A stretch of DNA of 64,000 nucleotides from Celeribacter baekdonensis (lineage in GTDB: Bacteria > Pseudomonadota > Alphaproteobacteria > Rhodobacterales > Rhodobacteraceae). The notes beneath the pieces were generated by a model. That model was given only the letters and a program-made list of their open reading frames with translations, ran no database searches and was not told the origin of the DNA. The stretch is from NCBI RefSeq assembly GCF_900102315.1, contig NZ_FNBL01000002.1:1-64000 (forward strand), in the 5' to 3' direction. The translations under genes and the position numbers were made by a program. Positions within the stretch are counted from its first letter, which is position 1, and each line of letters opens with the position of its first letter. Positions 35,219 to 44,122 of this stretch are shown here, piece by piece.

Positions 35219-37510
35219 TTACTGCGCCACGCAATCGGCAAAGTAATGCGACACGCCGTCTGGGCCGATCTCATGCACCAGACCATGAATGTCGGTTTCA
35301 AACCCTGGACATTCGCGCGCGAATTCGCGGTTGAATTTCAGGTAATCAACGATCTTTTTGTTGAACACCTCGCCCGGAACCAAAAGCGGAATGCCGGGCG
35401 GGTAGGGGGTGACCAGGCTGGTGGTGATGCGGCCTTCGAGATCGTCAATCGGCACGCGTTGCGTGGTGCGTTGGGCGATATGGGCGAAGGCATCAGAGGG
35501 CGTCATCGCCGGGGTGTGATCGCTCAGATAGATGTCGGTGGACAGGATCGCCACGTCATATTTGGCGTAAAGCGTGTGCACATGTTGGCACAGATCGCGC
35601 AGGCCCATTTGTTCATAGCGCGGATGCTTGGCGCAAAATTCCGGCATCGTGCGCCACAGGGGTTGGTTGCGGTCATAGTCGTCTTTGAACTGTTGAAGCG
35701 CCGCCAACAGCGTGTTCCAACGGCCTTTGGTGATGCCGATGGTGAACAGGATGAAGAAGCTGTAAAGCCCGGTTTTTTCAACAACCACCCCATGTTCGGC
35801 CAAGTATTTTGACACGATTGAGGCCGGGATTCCGGTGTCTTCAAACCGCCCATCCAAATTCAGGCCGGGGGTGATCAGCGTGGCTTTGATCGGGTCGAGC
35901 ATGTTGAAACCCGGTGCCATATCGCCAAAGCCATGCCATGCGTCTTTGCCGTCCACCGGTTGAACGCCATCGGCGTCGGTTCGTTTGAGCACCCAATCCT
36001 TGGTCGCGCCCATGCCCTCGTCGCCGATCTCATCGGGGCCCCAGACCTCAAACCACCAGTCGCCCTCACCGAACTCGGCGTCGACCTTGCGCATGGCGCG
36101 GCGGAAATCAAGCGCCTCAAGGATGCTTTCCTCCACCAAAGCGGTGCCTCCCGGAGGTTCCATCATCGCCGCCGCCACATCGCAGGACGCGATGATCGAA
36201 TATTGCGGACTGGTCGAGGTGTGCATCAAATAGGCTTCGTTAAACAGGTGCCGATCCAGTTTGGTATCAAGCGAGTCCTGCACCAAAACCTGACTGGCTT
36301 GCGAAATGCCCGCCAGCAATTTGTGAATGGATTGCGTGGCATAGGTCACGGAATGCTGGTTGCGTTCGCGTTTGCGGCCCATTGCGTGATAGGTGCTGTA
36401 AAACGGGTGAAAGGCGGCGTGGGGCAACCAGGCCTCATCGAAATGCAGGTTCTCGACATAGCCATCGAGCAGGCCTTTGATGGTCTCGGTGTTGTACAAC
36501 ACGCCATCATAGGTGGACTGGGTCAGTGTCATGATCCGGGGTTTGACCGCATCGGCATCAACGCCCGCAAGCAACGGGTTGGCGCGGATTTTGGCCTTGA
36601 TCGCTTCGGGTTCAAATTCGGATTGCGGGATCGGACCGATGATGCCGTAATGGTTGCGCGTGGGTTTCAAAAACACCGGAATGGCCCCGGTCATGATGAT
36701 CGAATGCAGGATGGATTTGTGGCAATTGCGGTCGACCACAACCACGTCGCCGGGGGCCACGGTGTGATGCCAGACCATTTTATTCGAGGTCGAGGTGCCA
36801 TTGGTGACGAAAAAGCAATGATCGGCGTTGAAAATGCGCGCGGCGTTGCGTTCAGACGCGCCAATCGCCCCGTTGTGGTCCAAGAGCTGACCAAGTTCCT
36901 CAACCGCGTTGCACACATCCGCGCGCAGCATGTTTTCGCCGTAGAACTGGTGATACATCTGGCCGATGGGCGATTTCAAAAACGCCACGCCGCCGGAATG
37001 TCCCGGGCAGTGCCATGAGTATGACCCGTCTTCGGCATAGTCCAACAGCGCCTTGAAAAACGGCGGCTGGATGCCTTCGAGGTACTGTTTCGCCTCGCGG
37101 ATGATGTGGCGGGCAACGAATTCCGGCGTGTCTTCAAAGGCGTGAATGAAACCGTGCAATTCGCGCAGGATGTCATTGGGCAGATGGCGCGAGGTTTTGG
37201 TTTCGCCATAAACGTAAATCGGCACATCGGCGTTTTTCCACCGCACTTCCTCGATGAAATTGCGCAGGTTCAACACCGCCGGATCAAGATCGGGACCGGG
37301 GCTGAACTCTTCGTCATCAATCGACAACAAAAACGCGCTGGCGCGCGATTGTTGTTGGGCGAATTGTGACAGATCACCGTAGCTGGTGACGCCCAAGACC
37401 TCAAATCCCTCGCTTTCAATCGCCGTCGCCAAGGCGCGGATGCCAAGGCCGGAGGTGTTTTCGGATCGAAAGTCCTCATCAATAATGACGATGGGAAACC
37501 TGAATTTCAT
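35219..37510 (-). CDS. Orn/Lys/Arg-family PLP decarboxylase
   Basis: 763 residues, the size of the inducible/biodegradative AdiA, LdcC and SpeC group. An N-terminal receiver-like wing domain (about residues 1-125, starting FPIVIIDEDFRSENTSGLG) precedes the PLP core. The core shows SWHCPGHSGG, DHCFFVTNGTSTSNKMVWH, HFDEAWLPHAAFHPFY and the PLP lysine in TQSIHKLLAG. It would convert a basic amino acid to a polyamine precursor while consuming a proton. No antiporter or other polyamine gene is adjacent, so arginine, lysine or ornithine cannot be chosen from sequence alone. A GGAGAATG-type site precedes the ATG. Confidence 0.88.
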   Translation of the reverse strand: MKFRFPIVIIDEDFRSENTSGLGIRALATAIESEGFEVLGVTSYGDLSQFAQQQSRASAFLLSIDDEEFSPGPDLDPAVLNLRNFIEEVRWKNADVPIYVYGETKTSRHLPNDILRELHGFIHAFEDTPEFVARHIIREAKQYLEGIQPPFFKALLDYAEDGSYSWHCPGHSGGVAFLKSPIGQMYHQFYGENMLRADVCNAVEELGQLLDHNGAIGASERNAARIFNADHCFFVTNGTSTSNKMVWHHTVAPGDVVVVDRNCHKSILHSIIMTGAIPVFLKPTRNHYGIIGPIPQSEFEPEAIKAKIRANPLLAGVDADAVKPRIMTLTQSTYDGVLYNTETIKGLLDGYVENLHFDEAWLPHAAFHPFYSTYHAMGRKRERNQHSVTYATQSIHKLLAGISQASQVLVQDSLDTKLDRHLFNEAYLMHTSTSPQYSIIASCDVAAAMMEPPGGTALVEESILEALDFRRAMRKVDAEFGEGDWWFEVWGPDEIGDEGMGATKDWVLKRTDADGVQPVDGKDAWHGFGDMAPGFNMLDPIKATLITPGLNLDGRFEDTGIPASIVSKYLAEHGVVVEKTGLYSFFILFTIGITKGRWNTLLAALQQFKDDYDRNQPLWRTMPEFCAKHPRYEQMGLRDLCQHVHTLYAKYDVAILSTDIYLSDHTPAMTPSDAFAHIAQRTTQRVPIDDLEGRITTSLVTPYPPGIPLLVPGEVFNKKIVDYLKFNREFARECPGFETDIHGLVHEIGPDGVSHYFADCVAQ

Positions 37511-37743
37511 GACATTCTCCTATCGGGGCATTCGATGATATTTTGATCAAACGAATAAGGGGTTTGCCCCGGATTTTTGTGCGCGGTTGCGCCGGACTAT
37601 GGTGCGATTTGCACGGCTATGTCCAGACGCCGTCATCAACGCAGAAGTGTTGTTGTGCGGGTGCTGGAGGGCGGGGGGTGTGTGCAAAGCCGGGCGCGCA
37701 CAGACAGGTTGCAACGCGCCCAGAAGGTCCATGGAGCCCCCTG

Positions 37744-38583
37744 TCAGTCGCCAATCCGTTGCCAGGTATCGCTGCCAATGACGCGACAGCCCTCGGGGCT
37801 CACGCCCAACGTCGCAACAGCCACATCGGGCAAGATGATTTCAATCGTATGGTCAAAACGGATCAGATCAGGACGGACCACGTCCAGCACCAATGACAAA
37901 CGCGATCCGCCTCCCGCGCCCTGTGGGATTTGGTCAAAAACTTCGGGCGACACGTCGGTCTGCCAGCGGTTTTTCCCGGTTTGGGTCCAGCGAGCCTTCA
38001 TCGTGTGCGACATCTCTAATGTGTTGGGATCAAAAGGGGAGGAAAACGTCATTCGGCGGGTGTCCCCCGTCATCCCCGGCAGCGCGCCGGGCGAGTTTGG
38101 GAACGCTTGCGCCACCATCGGCGGACAGCCTTCCATGCGGGTCGGACCGATGTTGGCCTGCCAAAGACCATCGCGCGGGCCGCCCCCCTCTGGGTCATCC
38201 GGGAACAGAACCACGGGCGTGTTGGGCGTGGCGGGTTCACCTTCGGGGAACAGGTCTTCGGGCAGGCCGGGCATATTTGGGCGACAGCGGGCCGGGCCGA
38301 CAAAGGCGACCCGCTCGGCCCCAACCAAGACCTGTACTTCGGCGAGCGTCACCTCGGCCAGATTGATGTTTCGCGTGGTGCGGGCGTTTGCGTCGATCAA
38401 AACTGCATGGCCTTCGACATACTCATCGACGATGGCCGCCATGCCGCCGCTGGCATAGACGTCCGTGGCAGGCGTTTCATAGGTCAGCGTGTCGCCGCGA
38501 AATGTCAGGATCGGCGGATTGCAGCTTTGCGCGAAGGCAGGTGCGGCGGCCATCACCGCAAGACATGTCAGAATGGCACGCAT
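37744..38583 (-). CDS. Secreted protein of unknown function, partner of the VWA gene
   Basis: 279 residues beginning with a clear signal peptide (MRAILTCLAVMAAAPAFAQS). The mature part has five or so Cys residues (QSCNPP, ARCRPN, MEGCPP, PEGCRV), which suggests periplasmic disulfides. A proline-rich stretch lies near residues 100-135 (LPEDLFPEGEPATPNTP). I do not recognise a domain. It begins three bases after the VWA gene stop, so it is co-expressed with that protein and may act with it. The region 37511-37743 downstream holds no recognised gene. Confidence 0.75.
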   Translation of the reverse strand: MRAILTCLAVMAAAPAFAQSCNPPILTFRGDTLTYETPATDVYASGGMAAIVDEYVEGHAVLIDANARTTRNINLAEVTLAEVQVLVGAERVAFVGPARCRPNMPGLPEDLFPEGEPATPNTPVVLFPDDPEGGGPRDGLWQANIGPTRMEGCPPMVAQAFPNSPGALPGMTGDTRRMTFSSPFDPNTLEMSHTMKARWTQTGKNRWQTDVSPEVFDQIPQGAGGGSRLSLVLDVVRPDLIRFDHTIEIILPDVAVATLGVSPEGCRVIGSDTWQRIGD

Positions 38584-38586
38584 GGG

Positions 38587-41502
38587 TCAGTTTCCTTCCA
38601 GTTGCGACAGCAAAGCGTCAAGGGCGGCGGGGTTGGTGATCGGTTTTGGCGCATCGACTTTGTCGGCAATGGCGTTGCGGACATCCGCCGCGCCGCCCTG
38701 CACCAAGGTGGAGGCGATCAACCCGATCTCATCGGTTGCGATGTAGGGCGTGAATGCGCACAGCGTTCCGACACGGGTCGCAACACAGCCGTCTCCCCCG
38801 CTCTGGTTCAGCCCGATCCGCTTGGCATTGCCGGCGGGGTCTTTGTCGGTGAACCAGGTGGCGACGGTGCCATCCGCCTGACGGGTCATCACCTCGACGG
38901 ACCAGCTCGGCGGCAGGACGCCTGCGATCTGCACATTGGGCTGTTCAAAGGGGCAGGCGGCCTTCAGAGGACAGCGCCGCAAGACCTCACCGGGCACATA
39001 GGGTGATGCCGTGGGTGATGCCGTGGGTGACGCCGTGCCTCCGGTGGCCAGCGTGCCCAAAACGTCCCCCATATCCGGCATCGCGCCGTTGCCACTTGTC
39101 GCTGCCCCCGCCGCTGCGCCCATCAGGGCCTCCATTGCGCGCGCGGCATTGGGGTCCTCTTTGGCCAGATCTGAGATGATATTCGCCATCGCTTCGGCCG
39201 GGCTGGGCAGGTTGCGTGGCGCGGTATCGCGCAACAGCAGTTTGAGCATGTCAAACGCCGCCAAGGTCTCTGCGCTGGCGGGCTCAAACCGACAGAGTAG
39301 GCCGGGCTGGACCTCAAGGCAGGGACCGTTCGTCTCCAACCACTGACGCGGGTTCAGGATGACGGCGTTCTCGGGCGCATCAGGGTTGAAAAAACTCATA
39401 CGGACAAGCCCCCGATCCCCGCCTGCCACATAGGCTTCGCGGGTCGGAACATCGGTGACCCAGCCTGCGGGAAGGACGCCGATGATCTGTGCCTCGGGGT
39501 CCTCGAAACTGCACTGAACCGCATCGTCACAGGTAAATCCGATGTCATCTGAGAGGGGCGGTTCGACCTCGATGGGCATGTCACGCGGGATCGCGAAAGA
39601 GACCGGCCCGCTGGCGCTGACGGTGATTTGGCCAAAATATGTCGCCCCATCGGCCAAGCCGTTGACCCCCCAAATGCCTTCATCCAGCGCCGTGGTCCAC
39701 GGTCCGGCAATGGCGGCCCCCGAGGCGACGGGGGGTTCGCCCGCGCGACCGATAGGAATGAGCGTCCAGTCAATGGGCTGACCCTGCGCCCCGTCGGCGG
39801 CAATCTCCACCTGCACCACACCCGATCCGGGGTGTGGCGCATCCTCGCCCATGCCGCAGCCGGTGTCGTCATCACAGCGCGCGGCTTCGGTCATTTGGGG
39901 CGTCGGTGCGGTGGTGCTTGTGTCTGAGGCAGCACCTATATCTGTCGCGCGGGCTTCCTCGTCAAAATCCACCACAGTGCCAACCGTCAAGGGCAGGCGG
40001 GCCGCAACCTGATGTGCGTCATCTAGGCCGCCAAAAATATAGACCAGCTCATATTCACCCGGCTGTGTTGGTGCCAAAAGCGGCTTGGCAGGGCCATAGC
40101 GATTGTCGAAAAACTCGGCCAGGGTGACCGTGTTGTCCCAAGACAGGCGTTGGTCGTTCAGCCGAATTTCAAGCCAATCGTCACTGCCCATGCCGCCCGC
40201 GATGGTCACCGGAATGTCGGCCCCCGGTTCCACGGCGGGCGGGGCGGTCAATGTGACGTCCGGGCGCTCCACAAAGGTCACGACAAAGGTTTTCATCACC
40301 GCGTCTATCGGCAGGTCGGCGTTGCGACTGAAGGTCAAAAGATAATCGCCCGGTTCCGGCGGCGCACGAAACGCCCCGACATGGCCGCCAAGGGTGCTGT
40401 CTTGGCTCGCATAATCATAGCGCCGATCCGTTGTGGTGGCGGCATCCAGAGGCAACAGCGAGAGGATGAAATCACCACCGCCGGTGGCCAAGCCTTCCTG
40501 ACGCACACGGTAGGGCAACAGCGCATTGACCCCCGCCCGAAACGCGCCTGTCGGAGCGGGCATGTCGAGTGTGGGCAACAGGCCCTGAAACGGCACATAA
40601 ACGGTGCGGTTGTCCCCGGCGGCCACGGGCACGACGACCTCGCCATGGCCCATCTCGCCCGCATCGGCGATGATCCGGTAGTCACTGGCGATCAGGTCCA
40701 CGGGCAGAGCCGCCGCTTGGGTGAAATCCAAGGTGCCAACGGCGCTGATGGCCCCGGTTGCCAGGTTTTCGGCACTGAATTGCACGCGGTCCGGGCGTCC
40801 GGCACTGTCGGCGCGGATGGTGAGATTGAGCGTCGCATGATCCGCGGGCAGGTCATCGACGACAACGGGAGCCGTGGTGCGGATCAACGCGTCGGCCAGT
40901 TCGGCGCCGGATTGGGTCGACAGCATAAGCCCGCCCGTGGTGTCGGCGACGCAGGCGATCTGGGCCATTTCGGTCTCGGTCAGGCCAAACCCCACCACAT
41001 GCGCGCGCACAGGGATGCCCATCGCGGCCAAACCGGACGCGACCGCGCAGACATTGCCACCACAGGTTTCCAACCCGTCCGTGACCAGAACGATATCCGC
41101 CTCTTCGCTGGTCGCCGGGATTTGCGTCGCCGCAAGTTGCAGGGCGTCGGCCAAGGGGGTCTTGCCGCGCGGGTTCAGCGTCCGCAGCCGGGCGCCCAAG
41201 CCCGCAGGGTCTTGTCGCCCGACCGGGGCCAGCACTTCGATGTCCGTACAATCGCCTTTGCGGGTGTGACCATAGGCGATGACACCCAAAGGCTGTGCCG
41301 GATCACGCGCCGCCAAAAAATCGCTCAACACATCGCGTGCCACTTCGATCCGGGAGGTGCCATCGTCCAATTGCGACCACATCGAACCGGAGGCGTCCAG
41401 GATCAGCACCGAGGCCCTGTCCTGAGCCGTTTCCTGAGCCGATGCCATCACCGGGAGCGACAAGAGGAGAGAGGCCATCAGCCCCTTAAACGCTGTGCGC
41501 AT
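38587..41502 (-). CDS. Secreted VWA-domain protein with duplicated C-terminal module
   Basis: 971 residues with a signal peptide (MRTAFKGLMASLLLSLPVMASAQ). A von Willebrand A domain follows directly: the MIDAS motif is LDASGSMW, with later TDGLETCGG. The middle is predicted to be several beta-rich repeats (around VAAGDNRTVYVPFQG and PGEYELVYIFGG). The C-terminus contains two related modules, each with the pattern CxFE-x-P-x-x-QI-x-GVLP-x-x-W and a later LCxF, separated by an Ala/Gly-rich linker with three TASP-type repeats. AAAGGA precedes the start. It is probably periplasmic or surface-bound. The role is unknown; metal-dependent protein contact is the family expectation. Confidence 0.8.
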   Translation of the reverse strand: MRTAFKGLMASLLLSLPVMASAQETAQDRASVLILDASGSMWSQLDDGTSRIEVARDVLSDFLAARDPAQPLGVIAYGHTRKGDCTDIEVLAPVGRQDPAGLGARLRTLNPRGKTPLADALQLAATQIPATSEEADIVLVTDGLETCGGNVCAVASGLAAMGIPVRAHVVGFGLTETEMAQIACVADTTGGLMLSTQSGAELADALIRTTAPVVVDDLPADHATLNLTIRADSAGRPDRVQFSAENLATGAISAVGTLDFTQAAALPVDLIASDYRIIADAGEMGHGEVVVPVAAGDNRTVYVPFQGLLPTLDMPAPTGAFRAGVNALLPYRVRQEGLATGGGDFILSLLPLDAATTTDRRYDYASQDSTLGGHVGAFRAPPEPGDYLLTFSRNADLPIDAVMKTFVVTFVERPDVTLTAPPAVEPGADIPVTIAGGMGSDDWLEIRLNDQRLSWDNTVTLAEFFDNRYGPAKPLLAPTQPGEYELVYIFGGLDDAHQVAARLPLTVGTVVDFDEEARATDIGAASDTSTTAPTPQMTEAARCDDDTGCGMGEDAPHPGSGVVQVEIAADGAQGQPIDWTLIPIGRAGEPPVASGAAIAGPWTTALDEGIWGVNGLADGATYFGQITVSASGPVSFAIPRDMPIEVEPPLSDDIGFTCDDAVQCSFEDPEAQIIGVLPAGWVTDVPTREAYVAGGDRGLVRMSFFNPDAPENAVILNPRQWLETNGPCLEVQPGLLCRFEPASAETLAAFDMLKLLLRDTAPRNLPSPAEAMANIISDLAKEDPNAARAMEALMGAAAGAATSGNGAMPDMGDVLGTLATGGTASPTASPTASPYVPGEVLRRCPLKAACPFEQPNVQIAGVLPPSWSVEVMTRQADGTVATWFTDKDPAGNAKRIGLNQSGGDGCVATRVGTLCAFTPYIATDEIGLIASTLVQGGAADVRNAIADKVDAPKPITNPAALDALLSQLEGN
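39002..39037. repeat. 12-bp tandem repeat, three units, inside the VWA gene
   Basis: GGTGATGCCGTG occurs twice and GGTGACGCCGTG once, head to tail. On the coding strand it gives TASP-like repeats in the linker between the two C-terminal modules. The unit is a multiple of three, so copy changes keep the frame. Confidence 0.8.
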
Positions 41503-41606
41503 TTTAAAGTCCTTTGAACGATTCGTGACTTGTGACACCAAAATGTCCTTGAAACAGACCCGCTCTCCCGCTTTATTTCAATGTATGGTTTTCCATAGGT
41601 CTCGCG

Positions 41607-42323
41607 ATGCATGTCGAAGATATCTACCATCTGCTTGCCACAGGTGCGTGTCCCGAGACCTGTTGGGGCGCCATTCGGCGCTATCTCGATCATCTGGGAT
41701 TTGATCGCGTCATCTACATTGCCCAGAACGGCGTGGCAGACGGGCCCAGTGTGCGCACAACGATGCCGGACAGGTTTCAGAGCTTTTATGTGGGCAATGG
41801 CTACGCGCAGGACGATCCCTTCTTACAGTATTGCCTGTCCTCGCCCGTTCCTGTTGACACCGGCAAAGCCCATATGGATCAATACGCGTATCTGACCGGG
41901 CGGCAAAAAGACCTGATCGCGGCGGCGGGCGATGTGGGGTTCAACGCCGGGTTTTCTGTGGCGACACGCTATCCCACGACGCGCAGACCCGAAGGCTGGA
42001 ACCTTGGCTCCAGCCAGTCGATGCATGAGGTCGAGGCGATCAAGAGGGCGCATCTCGCACAGATCAAGTCTGTGCTGTTTGGGCTGAGTGGTCGGCTTGC
42101 CACAGATGGCCCGACCGTTGTTCTGAGTCCGCGCGAGACCCAATGCCTTGATCTTCTCAGCGCGGGATTGCGGATCAAGGCGATTGCAATGGAGCTTGGG
42201 ATCAAACCCGTCACCGTCGACATGCACCTGTCTAATGCCCGCAAAAAAATGAACGCGCCGACGACGAAATATCTGCTCAAGACCTATTGGGACGCAAAGG
42301 CGCGACGTCACGGGTGCGGCTGA
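41607..42323 (+). CDS. LuxR-family regulator with autoinducer-binding domain (solo)
   Basis: 238 residues. The N-terminal autoinducer-binding domain is recognisable by FQSFYVGNGYAQDDPFLQYC, matching the YxxxxYxxxDP region of LuxR-type receptors. The C-terminal HTH (about residues 172-225) has LSPRETQCLDLLSAG and TVDMHLSNARKKM. No luxI-type synthase is nearby, so it is a solo that may respond to exogenous acyl-homoserine lactones or another ligand. It is divergent from the VWA gene, with about 100 bases between the starts, so control of that operon is a fair guess. Some ligand-pocket residues, such as the usual first Trp, are not obvious. Confidence 0.85.
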   Translation: MHVEDIYHLLATGACPETCWGAIRRYLDHLGFDRVIYIAQNGVADGPSVRTTMPDRFQSFYVGNGYAQDDPFLQYCLSSPVPVDTGKAHMDQYAYLTGRQKDLIAAAGDVGFNAGFSVATRYPTTRRPEGWNLGSSQSMHEVEAIKRAHLAQIKSVLFGLSGRLATDGPTVVLSPRETQCLDLLSAGLRIKAIAMELGIKPVTVDMHLSNARKKMNAPTTKYLLKTYWDAKARRHGCG

Positions 42324-42393
42324 GTGAGAGGCGCAATTGAACGAGGCCCCTGTCGGTGTTGGGCCAGCGGCCCCCGCATGAGCGCGCTTAGAT

Positions 42394-42406
42394 TTATTAT
42401 GATGAA
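42394..42406. promoter_or_regulatory. Candidate operator 1 (TTATYATGATGAA) upstream of the FadR-type gene
   Basis: TTATTATGATGAA lies about 45 bases upstream of the regulator start and resembles two other sites at 42445-42457 and 44057-44069. It is a relaxed form of the palindrome TTATCATGATAA. Confidence 0.4.
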
Positions 42407-42444
42407 TTAGGCTCTACCCAAGCCCTGCCGCCTCGGTTAGAAAA

Positions 42445-42457
42445 TTATCATGATGAA
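42445..42457. promoter_or_regulatory. Candidate operator 2 overlapping the FadR-type start codon
   Basis: TTATCATGATGAA matches the palindrome TTATCATGATAA with one mismatch and includes the ATG-ATG start of the regulator gene. Binding here would block its own expression. Confidence 0.45.
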
Positions 42458-43265
42458 AAATACAGCCCCTCCGATCAGCCCGAAAGTCACCGATCCGAAA
42501 GTCACCGATGCACCGCGCGCGCTTAAACGGTCGCGTCCTGTTCAGGTCGCTGATCAGATCAAGCGTTGGGTGGTCGAACGCGATTTGCGCAAAGGCGACA
42601 AGTTACCCAACGAGGCCGAAATGATCGCGCAATTCAAAGTGTCAAAAGGCACGGTGCGCGAAGCGATGCGCATCCTTGAAGCGCAGGGGTTGATCGTCAC
42701 CAAGACCGGTCCCGGCGGCGGCAGTTCGGTGGGCGAGGTGAGCAAGGATCGCGCCATGTCTTTGCTCGGCAATTACTTTTACTTCAAGGATCTGTCCCTG
42801 TCTGACATCTACCAAATCCGCAAATTGTTGGAGCCGGAAATGGTGGCCAATCTTGCGGGCCATTTGGATGACAGCACTTTGGCGGAATTGCGCGAGATGG
42901 CGCATCAGTACCCTGAACCCGCGCGTTCGCCCGAAGAGGAAAAGCAACAGCACATCTCTTCGCTGGCCTTTCATGCGCGGCTTGCGGAGGCTTCGGACAA
43001 TGACTTGTTGGGCTTTGTCATCGCTTTCATGGCGCGGATTTTGGCGGATTTGACGGTTTATCGACGGTTATATGCCGCGCCCAACAAAGAGCTATGGGAA
43101 CGGGGGCGGCGTCACCAAATTGAACTTGTCGATGCCTTGGAGCGCGGCGACGGTCCGGGCGCGCGCGCGATCATGCTGTCGCATATGAAGGGTGCTGAAA
43201 CGATGATGAACGCTCAGGAAATGCGGATCACCCGCGAGTTTATGGCCGAAACTCCAACACCCTGA
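42450..43265 (+). CDS. FadR/GntR-family transcriptional regulator (FCD domain)
   Basis: 271 residues. The N-terminal winged helix (about residues 30-95) has KGDKLPNEAEMIAQFKVSKGTVREAMRILEAQGLI, a near-perfect GntR HTH (shown here in overlapping parts across the domain), followed by GPGGGSSVG. The all-helical FCD ligand-binding domain follows, with HARLAEASDN supplying the conserved metal-binding His region and HQIELVDALERGD near the end. The ligand is usually an organic acid or amino acid. No strong ribosome site precedes the ATG. Its neighbours are a convergent DUF1028 gene and a peptide-type ABC importer, both probable targets. Confidence 0.9.
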   Translation: MMKNTAPPISPKVTDPKVTDAPRALKRSRPVQVADQIKRWVVERDLRKGDKLPNEAEMIAQFKVSKGTVREAMRILEAQGLIVTKTGPGGGSSVGEVSKDRAMSLLGNYFYFKDLSLSDIYQIRKLLEPEMVANLAGHLDDSTLAELREMAHQYPEPARSPEEEKQQHISSLAFHARLAEASDNDLLGFVIAFMARILADLTVYRRLYAAPNKELWERGRRHQIELVDALERGDGPGARAIMLSHMKGAETMMNAQEMRITREFMAETPTP

Positions 43266-43331
43266 AATCTTTCGAAAAAATCACCTTTCGTAAAATCTGT
43301 GTCTCAGGGTTTCGCGAAATGCTTCAGGCCT
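43261..43331. repeat. Imperfect hairpin between convergent genes, related to the hairpin family
   Basis: CCTGAA (43261) pairs with TTCAGG (43323-43328), with TTTCG-rich partial pairing inside. The right side AATGCTTCAGGCCT resembles the flank of the hairpin at 30385-30421. It lies between the regulator and DUF1028 stop codons and could work as a two-way terminator. Confidence 0.45.
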
Positions 43332-43336
43332 GTTTT

Positions 43337-44026
43337 CTACGTGATCGGCGCGGGCGCGACAGGGCCGACCGGCGCACGCGTTCGGTCGGTTTTGACCGGG
43401 ACTTCCCCCAACCAATGCGCATAGGGCGGCTGGCTGACCTTGTTGGCAAGGGCTGCGAGATCGTCCAGCGGCGTGTCGCTTTGATCAATCCTAAGGTCGA
43501 TTGGCGGGGCCAACGGGTTGAGGATCAAGAGGGCGGCGGATTGCAATCCGCGTACGTCGCTGCCTGCGGCTTCGGCTGTGCGCAGGGCGGACAAAAGCCG
43601 GGTGGCGGGGGTGCCGGTGCTGTTTCGGAAACTTTCGGCCATCGCCTCTAAGACAGCGCGTGATTGGATCATGTTCCCGGCCACAATCAGGTTTGGGGTG
43701 GCGATGACATCGGCAAAGGCAACGCTTTCAGCCCCGGTGAATCCCGCCGTGTCGCCGGAGCGGTCCAGCACAGAGAGTTGACGATGATCGCGGCCTGTGT
43801 CCGCCGCGGTCAGCGATGCGACCACATCGGTGGCGGCCGCTCCGGCGTATAATTGGCGCATGGCATCGTCGCGCCAGAACGTACTGGGCGCGGTGCCTTG
43901 AGAGGCGCAAAGCCCCGATTCGATGTCGCCCCGCAACACCCAGCCCCCAACGCACAGGCTGCCCGTCGCGGCGGCCCCTGCGTAAACGCCTGTTTTTTCG
44001 TCATATGTGAGAATGGAAAATGTCAT
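43337..44026 (-). CDS. DUF1028 family protein (Ntn-hydrolase-like)
   Basis: 229 residues. MTFSILTYDEKTGVYAGAAATGS at the N-terminus and the G-rich repeats around AVLEAMAESFRNSTGTPATRLLSALRTAEAAG match DUF1028. A structure in this family shows an N-terminal-nucleophile-hydrolase-like fold. Thr2 would become the N-terminal residue after Met removal and could be the nucleophile; that is inference. DUF1028 genes are often next to peptide-type ABC importers, as here, which suggests amide or peptide hydrolysis. It is divergent from the transporter operon and shares its operator region. Confidence 0.85.
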   Translation of the reverse strand: MTFSILTYDEKTGVYAGAAATGSLCVGGWVLRGDIESGLCASQGTAPSTFWRDDAMRQLYAGAAATDVVASLTAADTGRDHRQLSVLDRSGDTAGFTGAESVAFADVIATPNLIVAGNMIQSRAVLEAMAESFRNSTGTPATRLLSALRTAEAAGSDVRGLQSAALLILNPLAPPIDLRIDQSDTPLDDLAALANKVSQPPYAHWLGEVPVKTDRTRAPVGPVAPAPIT

Positions 44027-44056
44027 GGTGCGACCTCTAACACATTTGCCTTGAAT

Positions 44057-44069
44057 TTATCATGAGAAT
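44057..44069. promoter_or_regulatory. Candidate operator 3 between DUF1028 and the ABC transporter operon
   Basis: TTATCATGAGAAT differs from the palindrome TTATCATGATAA at one position. It lies in the 96-base divergent promoter region of the DUF1028 gene and the transporter operon, and resembles the two sites upstream of the FadR-type regulator. Confidence 0.45.
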
Positions 44070-44122
44070 TTGTCCAAATGCAATTAATCATTATAAATAG
44101 AATGCAACAGAGAGGATATCCC

